Counted from the first letter of the stretch, positions 42,597 to 51,305 are shown. The stretch: 64,000 nt of DNA from Micromonospora wenchangensis (GCF_002210435.1 NZ_MZMV01000017.1:55376-119375); one strand, 5' to 3'. A program made the numbers and translations. The notes: generated by a model from the letters alone, not told the origin.

Positions 42597-43892
42597 GTGG
42601 AACTGGTCGATGTCGAGTTCGCGCTGGTGGGCGTGGGTGCCCTGCTGGCCGGGGTGCTCCCCCGCCTGCTGGAGCGCCGTCCGCTGTCGATGCCGATAGC
42701 GTTCCTCGGCCTCGGGATGCTGGTCTTCGCGCTGCCGATCGGGCTGCCCGCGCCGGACCCGTTGCGGTACCCGCAGGTCGCCACCCACCTGACCGAGATC
42801 GGCGTGATCGTGGCGTTGATGGGTGCCGGCCTCAAGATCGACAGGCCGTTGAGCTGGCGGAAATGGTCGTCCACCTGGCGGTTGCTGGCGATCGCGATGC
42901 CGCTGTGCATCGCGGCGGTGGCGCTGCTCGGCTGGTGGTGGGCGGGCCTGGTGCCGGCCGCCGCGCTGCTGCTCGGCGCGGCCCTCGCCCCCACCGACCC
43001 GGTGCTCGCCTCCGACGTGCAGGTCGGCGAGCCCACCGACGCGGAGGACTCCGAGGACGAGGTGCGCTTCGCGCTGACCTCCGAGGCCGGCCTCAACGAC
43101 GGCCTGGCCTTCCCGTTCGTCTACGCGGCCATCGCGATCGCCACCGCCGGGCTGGCCCCGTCGGGCTGGTTCGCCGAGTGGTTCACCGTCGACGTGCTCT
43201 ACAAGCTGGCCGTCGGGATCGGCGGCGGCCTGCTGATCGGCTGGCTGCTCGGCAAGCTGTTCTTCCGCGCCCCGAGCGAGCTGCGGCTGGCCCGGCACGC
43301 CGAGGGCTTCCTCGCGCTGGCCGCCACCTTCCTGGCGTACGGGCTGGTGGAGGTGATCGGCGGGTACGGCTTCCTGGCCGTGTTCGTCGCCGCGCGGGCG
43401 ATCCGGGCGGCCGAGCGGACCCACGAGTTCCACGCCGTGCTGCACGACTTCGCCGAGCAGACCGAGCGGCTGCTGACCGTCCTGCTGCTGCTCCTGTTCG
43501 GGGGCGCGGTGATCACCGGCCTGCTCGCCCCGCTCACCTGGCAGGCGGCGACGGTCGGGCTGGCCCTGGTGTTCGTCATCCGCCCGCTGGTCGGGTGGTT
43601 GTCGCTGCGCGGCGCGCCGGGTCGGCCCGCCGAGCACTGGGTGATCTCGTCGTTCGGCATCCGGGGCGTCGGCTCGTTCTACTACCTGGCGTACGCCACC
43701 ACCAAGGCGGACTTCGCCCAGGCGGACCTGATCTGGGCGACGGTCGGCCTGGTGGTGGTCGTGTCGGTGGTGGTGCACGGGATCGCCGCGACCCCGGTGA
43801 TGCAGTTGCTGGACCGGGCCGGTGAACGCACCGCCGACCCGTCGGAGCGGGGCAGGCGCGACGAACCGGCCCTGGACGCCGCCCGGAGCTGA
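42597..43892 (+). CDS. Na+/H+ antiporter (CPA1 family)
   Basis: A 431-aa membrane transporter with about 12 helices. The key APTDPVLASDVQVG (ND-equivalent DP motif) and TSEAGLNDGLAFPFVY, plus RGVGSFYYLAY, mark a CPA1 cation/proton antiporter. It exchanges Na+ or K+ for H+ in pH and salt control. GTG 42597 follows GTGAGAGGCGG. C-terminal tail short, charged, without a regulatory RCK domain. Lies after the SpoIIE phosphatase by 162 nt, on the same strand. Confidence 0.92.
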   Translation: MELVDVEFALVGVGALLAGVLPRLLERRPLSMPIAFLGLGMLVFALPIGLPAPDPLRYPQVATHLTEIGVIVALMGAGLKIDRPLSWRKWSSTWRLLAIAMPLCIAAVALLGWWWAGLVPAAALLLGAALAPTDPVLASDVQVGEPTDAEDSEDEVRFALTSEAGLNDGLAFPFVYAAIAIATAGLAPSGWFAEWFTVDVLYKLAVGIGGGLLIGWLLGKLFFRAPSELRLARHAEGFLALAATFLAYGLVEVIGGYGFLAVFVAARAIRAAERTHEFHAVLHDFAEQTERLLTVLLLLLFGGAVITGLLAPLTWQAATVGLALVFVIRPLVGWLSLRGAPGRPAEHWVISSFGIRGVGSFYYLAYATTKADFAQADLIWATVGLVVVVSVVVHGIAATPVMQLLDRAGERTADPSERGRRDEPALDAARS

Positions 43893-43921
43893 CCGGGTAC
43901 CGGACCGGGCCGGCCGCACGG

Positions 43922-44872
43922 TCAGGTGAGCCGGCGGGCCAGTTCCCGGCCGAGGTCGCGGCCGGAGCGCCAGGCGCTCTGCACGCGCGGCCTGCCGAAG
44001 GCGTCCCCGGCCAGCCCGACCAGGTCGTCGTCGAGGAAGAACCCGCCGTCGGGGTCCGGTTCGACCGGCCGGGCGTACGTCCACCGGTGCACGTGGACCA
44101 ACTCGGCCGGGTCCGGCAGCCCGAGCAGGTCCCGCACGGCTTCCTCGATCGCCGGGCCGGCCGCGCCGGGCTGGGTCAGGTGCCCGGCGGCGAACTCCGG
44201 CGTGGTGTGGGCGACCAGCACCGGGGCGGCGTCGCCCCGCCGGTCGCCGTCGTCGCAGACCAGGGCGAGTACCGGGTGGTCGTTGACGAAGGCACCCCGG
44301 AAGTCGGCCCACCGCCGGCCGGGGAAGCGCAGCACCGCCGCGAGCACCGGCGACCACCGCTGCCGGCCGGCGGCCCGGGTGGCCCCGGCCAGCGCCGGGT
44401 CGAGCAGCAGGGCGGCCTGCGGTCCCGGGGTGCACAGCGCCACGGCGGCGGCGGGTCGGCCGTCCACCAGCGGGCCCGGCGCGACGCCCGACACGAACCG
44501 GTCCACGGTCACCGGCAACTCCCGGGCCAGCTCCTCGACCAGGGAGCGCAGGCCGCGCGGGGCGGCCCAGCGGACCGGTCCGGGCACCTCCCGCCGGCCG
44601 TCCGGGCCGTACGCGACGAAGGTGTCGGTCCACTCCCGCACCAGCCCGGCGGCCTGCCAACGCCGGACGACCTCGACGAAGTCCGGGTCGTCGGCGGTGA
44701 GGTACGCCGCCCCCAGGTCGGCGGGGCGGCCGTCGAAGCGTCGGCTGGCCATCCGGCCCCCGGCCACCCGACCGCGTTCCCGGACCTGCACCGGTACGCC
44801 CGCCCGCGCCAGTTCACCGGCGCACGCCACCCCGGCGATGCCGGCACCCACCACGATCACGTCCGTGTCCAC
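43922..44872 (-). CDS. Renalase-like NAD(P)/FAD-dependent amine oxidase family protein
   Basis: A 316-aa flavoprotein. FAD-binding GAGIAG (9-14) in VIVVGAGIAGVACAGELARA, then ERGRVAGGRMASRRFDG and LGAAYLTADDPDFVEVVRRW. The middle holds a substrate domain and the C-terminus DDDLVGLAGDAFGRPRVQSA with the second FAD contact. This matches the small renalase-like group of the amine oxidase superfamily. GTG 44872 is 6 nt after TACGAT and looks leaderless. Physiological substrate unknown; renalase homologues oxidise isomeric NAD(P)H. Confidence 0.88.
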   Translation of the reverse strand: MDTDVIVVGAGIAGVACAGELARAGVPVQVRERGRVAGGRMASRRFDGRPADLGAAYLTADDPDFVEVVRRWQAAGLVREWTDTFVAYGPDGRREVPGPVRWAAPRGLRSLVEELARELPVTVDRFVSGVAPGPLVDGRPAAAVALCTPGPQAALLLDPALAGATRAAGRQRWSPVLAAVLRFPGRRWADFRGAFVNDHPVLALVCDDGDRRGDAAPVLVAHTTPEFAAGHLTQPGAAGPAIEEAVRDLLGLPDPAELVHVHRWTYARPVEPDPDGGFFLDDDLVGLAGDAFGRPRVQSAWRSGRDLGRELARRLT

Positions 44873-44878
44873 CTGTTG

Positions 44879-44884
44879 ATCGTA
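44879..44884 (-). promoter_or_regulatory. TACGAT -10 element, probable leaderless promoter
   Basis: On the minus strand TACGAT ends 6 nt before the GTG at 44872. Confidence 0.4.
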
Positions 44885-44954
44885 GGCACCGCGACCGGCA
44901 TGACCGGGCGGCCGGCGGGGTATTGGCACGGCTGTTCGAGGAGAGGTGAACGTG

Positions 44955-45167
44955 ATGACCGACAACGACCAGCTGCCCGACCCGCGTGGGGCGATCAAGG
45001 ACCCGGACGAGTGGGTGACCGGGGACGAGCCGCCCACCGCCGCCCAGGAGTCGTACCTGCACACCCTCGCCCGGGAGGCGGGCGAGGAGGTGCCGGACGA
45101 CCTGACCAAGGCGGAGGCGTCCCGGCGGATCGACGAGTTGCAGGAGGAGACCGGCCGGGGCCGGTGA
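44955..45167 (+). CDS. DUF3072 domain protein
   Basis: A 70-aa acidic protein. DPDEWVTGDEPPTAAQESYL, THTLAREAGEEVPDDLTKAE-like text and RRIDELQEETGRG form the DUF3072 motif, known from small actinobacterial proteins. Helix-turn-helix-like fold but no known function. ATG 44955 is chosen over an earlier GTG since GAGGAGAGG lies 8 nt ahead. The stop is 2 nt from the end of the convergent phosphoesterase gene. Confidence 0.85.
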   Translation: MTDNDQLPDPRGAIKDPDEWVTGDEPPTAAQESYLHTLAREAGEEVPDDLTKAEASRRIDELQEETGRGR

Positions 45168-45169
45168 CC

Positions 45170-45670
45170 TCAGCGGGGTGGCAGGCGGTGCAGCACGACC
45201 CGGTCGAGCTGTCCCGCCGCCACCTCGGCGGTCAGGTACGTGGCGTACGGCTGGGCCCGCCGGTCGGTGGGTGAGCCCGGGTTGAGCAGCCGCAGGCCGC
45301 CCGGCGCGACGCTGTCCCACGGGATGTGCGAGTGGCCGAAGACGAGCAGGTCGTGGTCGGTGAACCGGGCCGCGCAGCGCTGTTCCCGGCCGGTCTTCGG
45401 CCCGGTCTCGTGCACCACCGCCACCCGCAGGCCCGCCAGCTCCACCTCGGCCACCTCGGGCAGCCGGGCCCGCAGGTCGGGGCCGTCGTTGTTGCCGTAC
45501 ACGCCGACCAGCCGACGGGCCCGGTCGGCCAGCCGGTCGAGCAGCCCCACCTCGACCCAGTCCCCGGCGTGCAGCACCACGTCGGCGGCGTCCACCGCCG
45601 TCCAGACCTCGTCCGGCAGGTCCCGGGCGCGCCGGGGCAGGTGGGTGTCGGCGATCATGAGCAGCCGCAT
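45170..45670 (-). CDS. YfcE-like metallophosphoesterase
   Basis: A 166-aa calcineurin-like phosphodiesterase of the YfcE/MJ0936 type. Metal ligands: D8 and H10 in IADTHLP, D37 in HAGDWV, the GNND motif (about 59-62), VVHETG, and GHSHIP. It should hydrolyse phosphodiesters or phosphomonoesters with Mn. ATG 45670. Followed upstream by an SDR gene 42 nt away on the same strand, so one transcript is possible with SDR and GH15. Natural substrate unknown. Confidence 0.9.
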   Translation of the reverse strand: MRLLMIADTHLPRRARDLPDEVWTAVDAADVVLHAGDWVEVGLLDRLADRARRLVGVYGNNDGPDLRARLPEVAEVELAGLRVAVVHETGPKTGREQRCAARFTDHDLLVFGHSHIPWDSVAPGGLRLLNPGSPTDRRAQPYATYLTAEVAAGQLDRVVLHRLPPR

Positions 45671-45712
45671 CAGGCGGGCCTTCCGGGCGGGGGCCGGGCG
45701 CGGCCGGCCGGC

Positions 45713-46492
45713 TCAGGCGCCCTGGCCCTGATTCTGCATCAGACCGCCGTCCATGAAGTACGTCGACCCGGTCACGTAGTCGGCGTCGTCGCTGGCCAGG
45801 AAGACGGCCAGTTTGGCGATCTCGGCCGGCTCGGCGGCCCGCTTCCACGGGATGCTCTGCACCTGCTCCGCCAGGTACTTCGGGTCGTCGATGGCCTCCT
45901 GGTTGAACGGGGTGAGCACCATCCCGGGTCCGATGTTGTTGACGTTCATCCGCATCGGGGCGACCTCCAGAGCGAGGCTCTTGGCCAGTTCGAGCATGCC
46001 GCCCTTGCTGGAGTCGTAGTCCGCCCCGCCGGCCCGGGCGACCTCCTGGTGGATCGAGGTGATGTTGATGATCTTCCCGCCGCCGCCCTGGTCGCGGCGG
46101 TGCCGGACGAACCGCCGGCAGCAGAAGAACATCCCGTACAGGTTGGTGCGGATGCACCGGTCCCAGGTCGCGGTATCCAGGTCGGCCACCGAGATGCCGG
46201 AGGCGTCCACCCCGGCGTCGTTCATCAGCACGTCAAGCGCGCCGAACGCCGCCAGCGCCTCGTCGAACATCGCCTCGACCTGGTGCTCGACGCTGATGTC
46301 GCCCTGCACCACCACCGCCCGTCGGCCGGCCTTCTCGATCTCGGCCCGGGTGTGGTTCGCGCCGGCATGGTCGTGCAGGTAGTGCACCACCACGTCGGCG
46401 CCCTCCCGGCCGAACTCGATCGCGGTGGCCTGCCCGATACCCGAGTCCGAGCCGGTGATCAGGGCGGTGCGGCCGGTCAGTCGTCCGCTCAT
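45713..46492 (-). CDS. SDR family oxidoreductase (glucose 1-dehydrogenase-like)
   Basis: A 259-aa classical SDR: TGSDSGIG (13-20) cofactor motif, NDAGVDASG, catalytic Ser in ITSIHQ and Tyr/Lys in YDSSKGG. VTGSTYFMDGGL near the end is typical of glucose 1-dehydrogenase-like members. NAD(P)-dependent, soluble. ATG 46492 lies 40 nt after the GH15 stop; with the phosphoesterase gene it probably forms a three-gene minus-strand unit. Confidence 0.92.
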   Translation of the reverse strand: MSGRLTGRTALITGSDSGIGQATAIEFGREGADVVVHYLHDHAGANHTRAEIEKAGRRAVVVQGDISVEHQVEAMFDEALAAFGALDVLMNDAGVDASGISVADLDTATWDRCIRTNLYGMFFCCRRFVRHRRDQGGGGKIINITSIHQEVARAGGADYDSSKGGMLELAKSLALEVAPMRMNVNNIGPGMVLTPFNQEAIDDPKYLAEQVQSIPWKRAAEPAEIAKLAVFLASDDADYVTGSTYFMDGGLMQNQGQGA

Positions 46493-46532
46493 CAGCGTGT
46501 TCCCTCCGTCGGTCCGTGCCGGTCGGCACGGC

Positions 46533-48380
46533 TCACGTCGACGTCGCCACGACGTCGGTGCCGGTCGTCACGAAGTGCGGCCGGTCGGTGGCGAGGTCGC
46601 GTCGTCGTTCGGCGATGTCGGTGAGCAACCCGGCCGCGTTGATCAGGCCGATGTGCGAGAAGGCCTGCGGGAAGTTGCCCACCTGTTCGCCGGTGGCCTG
46701 GTCGATCTGCTCGGCGTAGAGGCCGAGGTCGTTGACCCGGCCGGCGAGCTGCTCGAACAGCCGGGTGGCCCGCTCCTGCTCGCCGGCCAGGGCCAGGCAG
46801 CTCGCCAGCCAGAACGAGCAGATCACGAAGCCGGCCGGGTCACCGTCCCAGCGGCGCAGCAGCCCGTCCCGGGACAGCCGCCGCTCCACCACGTCGATGG
46901 TGGAGCGCATCCTCGCCTCGGCGGCGGGCAGGAAACCGACGAGCGGCATGAGCAGCACCGAGGCGTCCAACCGGTCGGAGTCGAAGGCCCCGGTGTACGC
47001 GCCCAGCCGGTCGTTCCACCCCCGCCGCAGCACCGCCGCGCGGACCTCGTCGCGGGCCCGCGTCCACCGCGCGACGTCGGCCGGGTCACCGAGCCGGGGA
47101 CCGAAGCGGACCGCCCGGTCCAGCGCCGTCCAGCACTGCACCTTCGACGACACGTAGTGCCGTTCGGCGTCGCGGGCCTCCCACATGCCGGAGTCCGGCA
47201 GGTGCCAGGCCCGGACCGCCTGGTCGGCCAGCGCCCGCAGCAGGTGCCGTACGTCGGGTGACATCGGGTCCAGGTAGTGCCGCATCAGCCAGGCGGCGTC
47301 GAGGATCTCGCCCAGCACGTCGTTCTGCCGCTGGGTCCAGGCGTCGTTGCCGACCAGCACCGGTCGACTGTCGGCGTAGCCGCGCAGGTGGTCGAGGGAG
47401 TGTTCGGTGAGGTCCCGCTCCCCCTCGACGCCGTACATGATCGGCACCCGGCCGTCGTCGATGCGGCCCATCGCCCGCGCCACCCAGGAGAACTGCCGGT
47501 CGGCCTCGTCGGGGCAGGCCGACCGCCACAGCGCCTGGAGGGTGAGGCTGAAGTCGCGGACCCAGACGTAGCGGTAGTCGTAGTTGCGGTCGCCACCCAC
47601 CTGTTCCGGCAGCGAGGTGGTGGCCGCCGCGACGATCGCGCCACTGGGCTGGTAGGTCATGCCCTGCACCACCATCGCGCTGAGTCGTACCTGGTCGCGG
47701 TACAGGCCCCGGTAGTCGTGCAGGTCGGCCCAGGAACGCCAGCCGGTCACCGCGTCGGCCACCACCCGGTCGGCGTCGGGCAGCGCCGGTTCGCCGCCGT
47801 CGTAGGTCGGGGCGTACCCGAGGGTGAGCCGCAGGGTGTCCCCGGCCCGGACGGTCGCGCGGCCGACGGCGTCGCCGTGCCGGCAGGCCAACGGCACGTC
47901 GGAGCGCAGGCTGAGCCGGCACGCGCCGGCCCGCGCGTCGATCACCCCGGCGGCGTGGGTCAGGTACGCGGTGACCCGGCCGTACTCGAACCGGGGAGCG
48001 AACTCGACGCGTACCGGCACCTCGCCGGAGAGCCCCTCGACCAGCCGGGCGAGCACCCGGGGCGAGCGCAGGCCGATGTCGTGACCCCGCGCCCCGGGTT
48101 CCAGGGCCAGCGCGTCGGTGACCGCCACCGAGCCGGTGCGGGTGTGGAAGACGGTACGCAGCACCAGCGAGTCGTCCAGATAGGAGCGGGACACCCGGAC
48201 GTCGTCGCCCTCCGGCGTGATGGACCAGTGCCCGGCCCGGTCGTCGAGCAGCCGCCCGAACACCGACGGGCTGTCGAACCGGGCCGGGCACCACCAGTTG
48301 ACCGAGCCGTGCCGGTCCACCAGCGCGGCGCTGCGCCCGTCGGCGAGGAACCCGTGCTCGCTGATCCGTCCGCTGTCCAC
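46533..48380 (-). CDS. Glycoside hydrolase family 15 protein
   Basis: A 615-aa protein. N-terminal beta domain about 1-230 (ISEHGFLADGRSAALVDRHG at the start) and (alpha/alpha)6 barrel after it: GGDRNYDYRYVWVRDFSLTL, RVPIMYGVEGERDLTE, GNDAWTQRQNDVLGEILDA, and ICSFWLASCLALAGE. The catalytic acid pair is expected in the barrel, but I cannot place it with certainty. Actinobacterial GH15 proteins of this size include trehalases (mycobacterial TreH) and glucoamylase-like enzymes. No signal peptide. GTG 48380 is the only credible start; a weak GGAG lies rather far upstream. Confidence 0.9.
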   Translation of the reverse strand: MDSGRISEHGFLADGRSAALVDRHGSVNWWCPARFDSPSVFGRLLDDRAGHWSITPEGDDVRVSRSYLDDSLVLRTVFHTRTGSVAVTDALALEPGARGHDIGLRSPRVLARLVEGLSGEVPVRVEFAPRFEYGRVTAYLTHAAGVIDARAGACRLSLRSDVPLACRHGDAVGRATVRAGDTLRLTLGYAPTYDGGEPALPDADRVVADAVTGWRSWADLHDYRGLYRDQVRLSAMVVQGMTYQPSGAIVAAATTSLPEQVGGDRNYDYRYVWVRDFSLTLQALWRSACPDEADRQFSWVARAMGRIDDGRVPIMYGVEGERDLTEHSLDHLRGYADSRPVLVGNDAWTQRQNDVLGEILDAAWLMRHYLDPMSPDVRHLLRALADQAVRAWHLPDSGMWEARDAERHYVSSKVQCWTALDRAVRFGPRLGDPADVARWTRARDEVRAAVLRRGWNDRLGAYTGAFDSDRLDASVLLMPLVGFLPAAEARMRSTIDVVERRLSRDGLLRRWDGDPAGFVICSFWLASCLALAGEQERATRLFEQLAGRVNDLGLYAEQIDQATGEQVGNFPQAFSHIGLINAAGLLTDIAERRRDLATDRPHFVTTGTDVVATST

Positions 48381-48531
48381 GGGGCGGGTTACCCGGGCTC
48401 CTCGTCCGGCATTCCTCGCCCGGCGGGGTTGTCCCGGCGGCCCGGATTGCCGTGCGGCCCGGATTACCAGAGCTGCCGGCGTTATCCCGGCGGGTCGGCG
48501 GGAACGCCTGTCGTTGACGAAGGAGGAGGCC

Positions 48532-49119
48532 ATGACCAGAGCAGCGAACCCGACCGCCACCTGGCGACCCGGGATGCCGGGCGGCGACAACCTCCCGTCC
48601 GGTCCGGCCGGCCGGCCGGCGACCCCACCGGGGGACGGACACGGCCCGCAGGGCGGCCCGCCCACGGTGACGATCGGCGCGTACCCGGACTACCCGTCCG
48701 CACAGCGCGTGGTGGACTACCTGGCCGACAACCGGTTCCCGGTGGAGCACACCGCGATCGTCGGGACCAACCTCACCCTGGTGGAGACGGTGCTCGGCCG
48801 GCTCACCACGGGACGTGCCGCCCTGCTGGGTGCCGGCACCGGCGCGTGGTTCGGGCTGTTCATCGGCCTGTTGTTCGGCATCTTCACGGTCGGCAACTGG
48901 CTCGCGGTGATCCTGGTCGGCCTGGTGATCGGCGCGATCTGGGGTGCCGTGTTCGGCGCGGTGGCGCACGCCATGTCCGGCGGCCAGCGCGACTTCACCT
49001 CGGCCAGTTCGCTACGCGCCGGCCAGTACGCGGTGACCGTCGACGCCGCCCTGGCCGACCAGGCGCGGCAGATGCTCGGCCGGATGCACCTGACCCCGAC
49101 CGGGGCCACCGCCCGCTGA
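48532..49119 (+). CDS. General stress protein 17M-like membrane protein
   Basis: A 195-aa protein. Disordered Pro/Gly N-terminus (to about 45), a YflT/GSP17M-like alpha-beta part TIGAYPDYPSAQRVVDYLAD with VEHTAIVGTNLTLVETV, then a glycine-rich membrane hairpin, about 100-145 (GAGTGAWFGLFIGLLFG, IGAIWGAVFGAV), and a short tail with TVDAALADQARQML. ATG 48532 follows AAGGAGGAGG. The fold is common in sigma-B-type stress regulons; function unknown. Confidence 0.85.
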   Translation: MTRAANPTATWRPGMPGGDNLPSGPAGRPATPPGDGHGPQGGPPTVTIGAYPDYPSAQRVVDYLADNRFPVEHTAIVGTNLTLVETVLGRLTTGRAALLGAGTGAWFGLFIGLLFGIFTVGNWLAVILVGLVIGAIWGAVFGAVAHAMSGGQRDFTSASSLRAGQYAVTVDAALADQARQMLGRMHLTPTGATAR

Positions 49120-49153
49120 CCCGTCCGACCCCGCCGCCGTCCCGACGCGCCCA

Positions 49154-49223
49154 GCGCCGGGGCGGCGGTTCGCGCCGGGGCGGCGGTTCGCGCCGGGGCG
49201 GCGGTTCGCGCCGGGGCGGCGGT
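49154..49223. repeat. 18-bp tandem repeat, intergenic
   Basis: GCGCCGGGGCGGCGGTTC occurs three times back to back (49154-49171, 49172-49189, 49190-49207) plus a partial fourth copy, downstream of the stress protein gene and before the DUF397 gene. Confidence 0.9.
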
Positions 49224-49333
49224 CGCGTCGTCGCCCCCGACCGGGGCGGGCGGCCCGACCACGACCCGCCGGGAGCACCTGTCACCCACGCACCGGATAA
49301 GGCCCCGGCCGACGGGGGCACTGGGATTTCTGG

Positions 49334-49525
49334 CTAGCGGGACGCCCTCGCGAAGTCCACGAACCCCCGCCACGCACCCGGCGCGAACGCCAGCGTCCCA
49401 CCCGCACGGTCCTTCGTGTCCCGCACCAGGACGACGCCGGGCAGGTTGTCGGCGACCTCGACGCAATTTCCGCCGTTGTCCCCGCTCTTCGTGCTCTTGC
49501 GCCACCGCGCGCCGGTCAGGTCCAT
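49334..49525 (-). CDS. DUF397 family protein
   Basis: A 63-aa protein with the DUF397 pattern: GARWRKSTKSGDNGGNCVEV, VVLVRDTKDRAGGTLAFAPG and WRGFVDFAR. These small proteins are paired with XRE/DUF5753 regulators in many actinobacteria, as WhiJ/BldB-like partners. ATG 49525 overlaps the end of the XRE gene by 10 nt, so the two are coupled. A second, independent pair is at 61282-62371 in this window. Confidence 0.93.
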   Translation of the reverse strand: MDLTGARWRKSTKSGDNGGNCVEVADNLPGVVLVRDTKDRAGGTLAFAPGAWRGFVDFARASR

Positions 49526-50283
49526 GCTGCCACCGCTTTCCTGATGAGGTCGAGAGACTGCGACCGGGGTAGGGCCTCGCCGACTATGCGGGCCCACCTA
49601 CGTTCAAGGCTAGCGATCTCTGCCGCGTCGTCGGTGACGTGTGCGCTGGCCGGACCGTCCTGGTGCGCCATCCGCGCACCGTCCGGCAGCTCGGCCAGGA
49701 CGAACGGACCGCCCATGCCCAGGTAGATAGGCGTGTCGAGCGGTACGACGTGCACCTGCACGCACGGCAGTTCGGCGCAGGCCGCGAGGTGTTCGCACTG
49801 CTCGCGCATCAGCTTGCCGTCGCGGCCTGCGCGCCGCCGGAGGACCGCCTCATCGAGCACCGCGACGACGAGCGGAGGCTGCGGCCGGTGCAGGATCGCC
49901 TGCCGCTGCATCCGTGCCGTCACCAGTTCGTCGACCTCTTCGGGGGTGGTTGTCGCCAGCCCCAGCGTCGCCCGCGCGTACGCCTCCGTTTGGAGGAGGC
50001 CGGGCACCCATGCCAGCTCGAATCCCCGTAGGGCGACCGCCTCGCGCTCGATGTCGACCCAGGATCGGAACCATGCCGGTTCACGACGCTTAAGCGCATC
50101 CGGCCAGAGGTCCAGGATGTCGCGGCCCAGGACCGCCGCGACCTTGGCGCGATGCCGGGTCTGCGGGATGCTCCCGTGGCGTGCCCACCTGGCTGCGGTT
50201 TTCGGGTCGACCCCGACCTGAGCTGCCAGGCTCTCGGCGGTCTCCCCGGTCTGCGCCATGGCCTCTTTGACTGCCAGATTCAT
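49516..50283 (-). CDS. XRE-family regulator with DUF5753 domain
   Basis: A 255-aa regulator. N-terminal helix-turn-helix (about 1-65): ESLAAQVGVDPKTAARWARH, then the DUF5753 ligand domain: WFRSWVDIEREAVALRGFEL, PGLLQTEAYARA, LGMGGPFVLAELPDGARM. The regulator part is atypically short on the HTH side. ATG 50283 has GGGAGG at correct spacing; an upstream GTG is possible. DUF397 follows, and a divergent trio of small genes lies at 50497-51241. Expected to control development or stress genes with its DUF397 partner. Confidence 0.9.
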   Translation of the reverse strand: MNLAVKEAMAQTGETAESLAAQVGVDPKTAARWARHGSIPQTRHRAKVAAVLGRDILDLWPDALKRREPAWFRSWVDIEREAVALRGFELAWVPGLLQTEAYARATLGLATTTPEEVDELVTARMQRQAILHRPQPPLVVAVLDEAVLRRRAGRDGKLMREQCEHLAACAELPCVQVHVVPLDTPIYLGMGGPFVLAELPDGARMAHQDGPASAHVTDDAAEIASLERRWARIVGEALPRSQSLDLIRKAVAAWT

Positions 50284-50333
50284 CCCGTTCCCTCCCACGT
50301 TGCGGCCGAACGTTCTGGACGTCCGCCTGCATA

Positions 50334-50356
50334 TTGCTACGCGGTGTGTTTGCTAC
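50334..50356. promoter_or_regulatory. Direct repeat in the divergent XRE promoter region
   Basis: TTGCTAC occurs at 50334-50340 and again at 50350-50356, 16 bp apart, in the AT-richest part of the 213-bp space between the XRE gene and the small-gene trio. Candidate binding site for the regulator. Confidence 0.35.
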
Positions 50357-50496
50357 ACAACCCTCGGCAAGGTGGAGTCCAGAGCGGCGCCGCCGGTCGG
50401 AGGGGAGATCCGCCGGCCGCGTCTGCTGCGGGGGCCGTCTCCTGTGGAGGGGCAGGAGGCGGCCCCCGTTCCATCCACCGCTACGAAGGGGGAACC

Positions 50497-50712
50497 ATGC
50501 CGGACACGCCGGAGCCCGACAGCCCACCGCCGCCCGAGCCGCGCCGCAAGCCTGACGACCCACCACCGGCACGCCCGTCGGTGCCCGGCCCGATCGGGCC
50601 GTTCGTCCTACCGTGGCGGGGCCCCGGCCGGCTGACGAACGCCGTCCCCTGCCACCGCCGGACCCCCTGCCACCGCCGGGCCTCCCGGCTGGAACGGGAG
50701 CCAGCCCGGTGA
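50497..50712 (+). CDS. Small Pro/Arg-rich hypothetical protein
   Basis: A 71-aa disordered protein, very rich in Pro and Arg (PDTPEPDSPPPPEPRRKPDD, then HRRTPCHRRASRLERE). ATG 50497 is preceded by GAAGGGGGA. No domain. The stop overlaps the next start by 4 nt (GTGA). It is the first of three coupled small genes divergent from the XRE/DUF397 pair. Its low complexity leaves some doubt whether it is a stable protein. Confidence 0.55.
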   Translation: MPDTPEPDSPPPPEPRRKPDDPPPARPSVPGPIGPFVLPWRGPGRLTNAVPCHRRTPCHRRASRLEREPAR

Positions 50713-50990
50713 CGCCGCACACGATCCGCCCCGGCGACGTGCTCCACCTGACGCGCGCCGCGAGCGTGCAGTTCATCCGTCCGATCGCGGTACGGGTCAT
50801 CCGGGTGCTCACCGACCGGCACACGTACGACTGTTGGTTGTGGATCGACGCCTACGAGCTGGACGCAGCCGGCGACGCGGTCCGGCGGCGGACCCTGTTC
50901 CTGATGCCGGCCGGAGCGACGCGCCTGGAGCCCGGCCCCCGTCGACCGGCTCCGCGCAGGCCGATCCCGGGAAGGGTCGTGGTGGCGTGA
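50709..50990 (+). CDS. Small hypothetical protein of XRE/DUF397 loci
   Basis: A 93-aa protein with a compact beta-rich core: TIRPGDVLHLTRAASVQFIR, VRVIRVLTDRHTYDCWLWID, AYELDAAGDAVRRRTLFLMP, then a basic tail. GTG 50709 overlaps the previous stop; its own stop overlaps the next start by 4 nt. I have seen this kind of short WLW-ID-Y protein next to XRE/DUF397 genes in Micromonosporaceae, but no function is known. Confidence 0.65.
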   Translation: MTPHTIRPGDVLHLTRAASVQFIRPIAVRVIRVLTDRHTYDCWLWIDAYELDAAGDAVRRRTLFLMPAGATRLEPGPRRPAPRRPIPGRVVVA

Positions 50991-51241
50991 CCGAGCTGCT
51001 TCCCGGCCGGCACACGCCGCTGCCACCCACCTGGCTCTGCCGGATCGACGCCCACCCGTGGCCCTGCGGGGAAGCGAAACTCGCGCTCCTCGTGGCGTAC
51101 GCCGACGACCGGCCGGGCCTGCTGACCCTGCTGTCGAAGCTCAGGGAGGAAGCCGAAGACCAGCTCACGCAGCTCGACGGCGGCAGGCCCGTGGACACGA
51201 CCGACCGGTTCCTGACCTGGGCATGCCAGGCCGGCCGCTGA
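50987..51241 (+). CDS. Small hypothetical protein
   Basis: An 84-aa protein: LPPTWLCRIDAHPWPCGEAK, LLVAYADDRPGLLTLLSKLR, DTTDRFLTWACQAG. Three Cys (one in WPC, one in LCR, one in WAC) could bind metal or be redox active. GTG 50987 overlaps the upstream stop (GTGA). Last of the coupled trio. Some relatives are mislabelled flavin reductase in databases; nothing in the sequence supports this. Confidence 0.65.
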   Translation: MTELLPGRHTPLPPTWLCRIDAHPWPCGEAKLALLVAYADDRPGLLTLLSKLREEAEDQLTQLDGGRPVDTTDRFLTWACQAGR

Positions 51242-51305
51242 CCTCACCTCTCGCCGAGCGGCGGGGCGGGTGGGGTGGGGCGGGTGGGGCGGGGACGTGG
51301 CAGGG

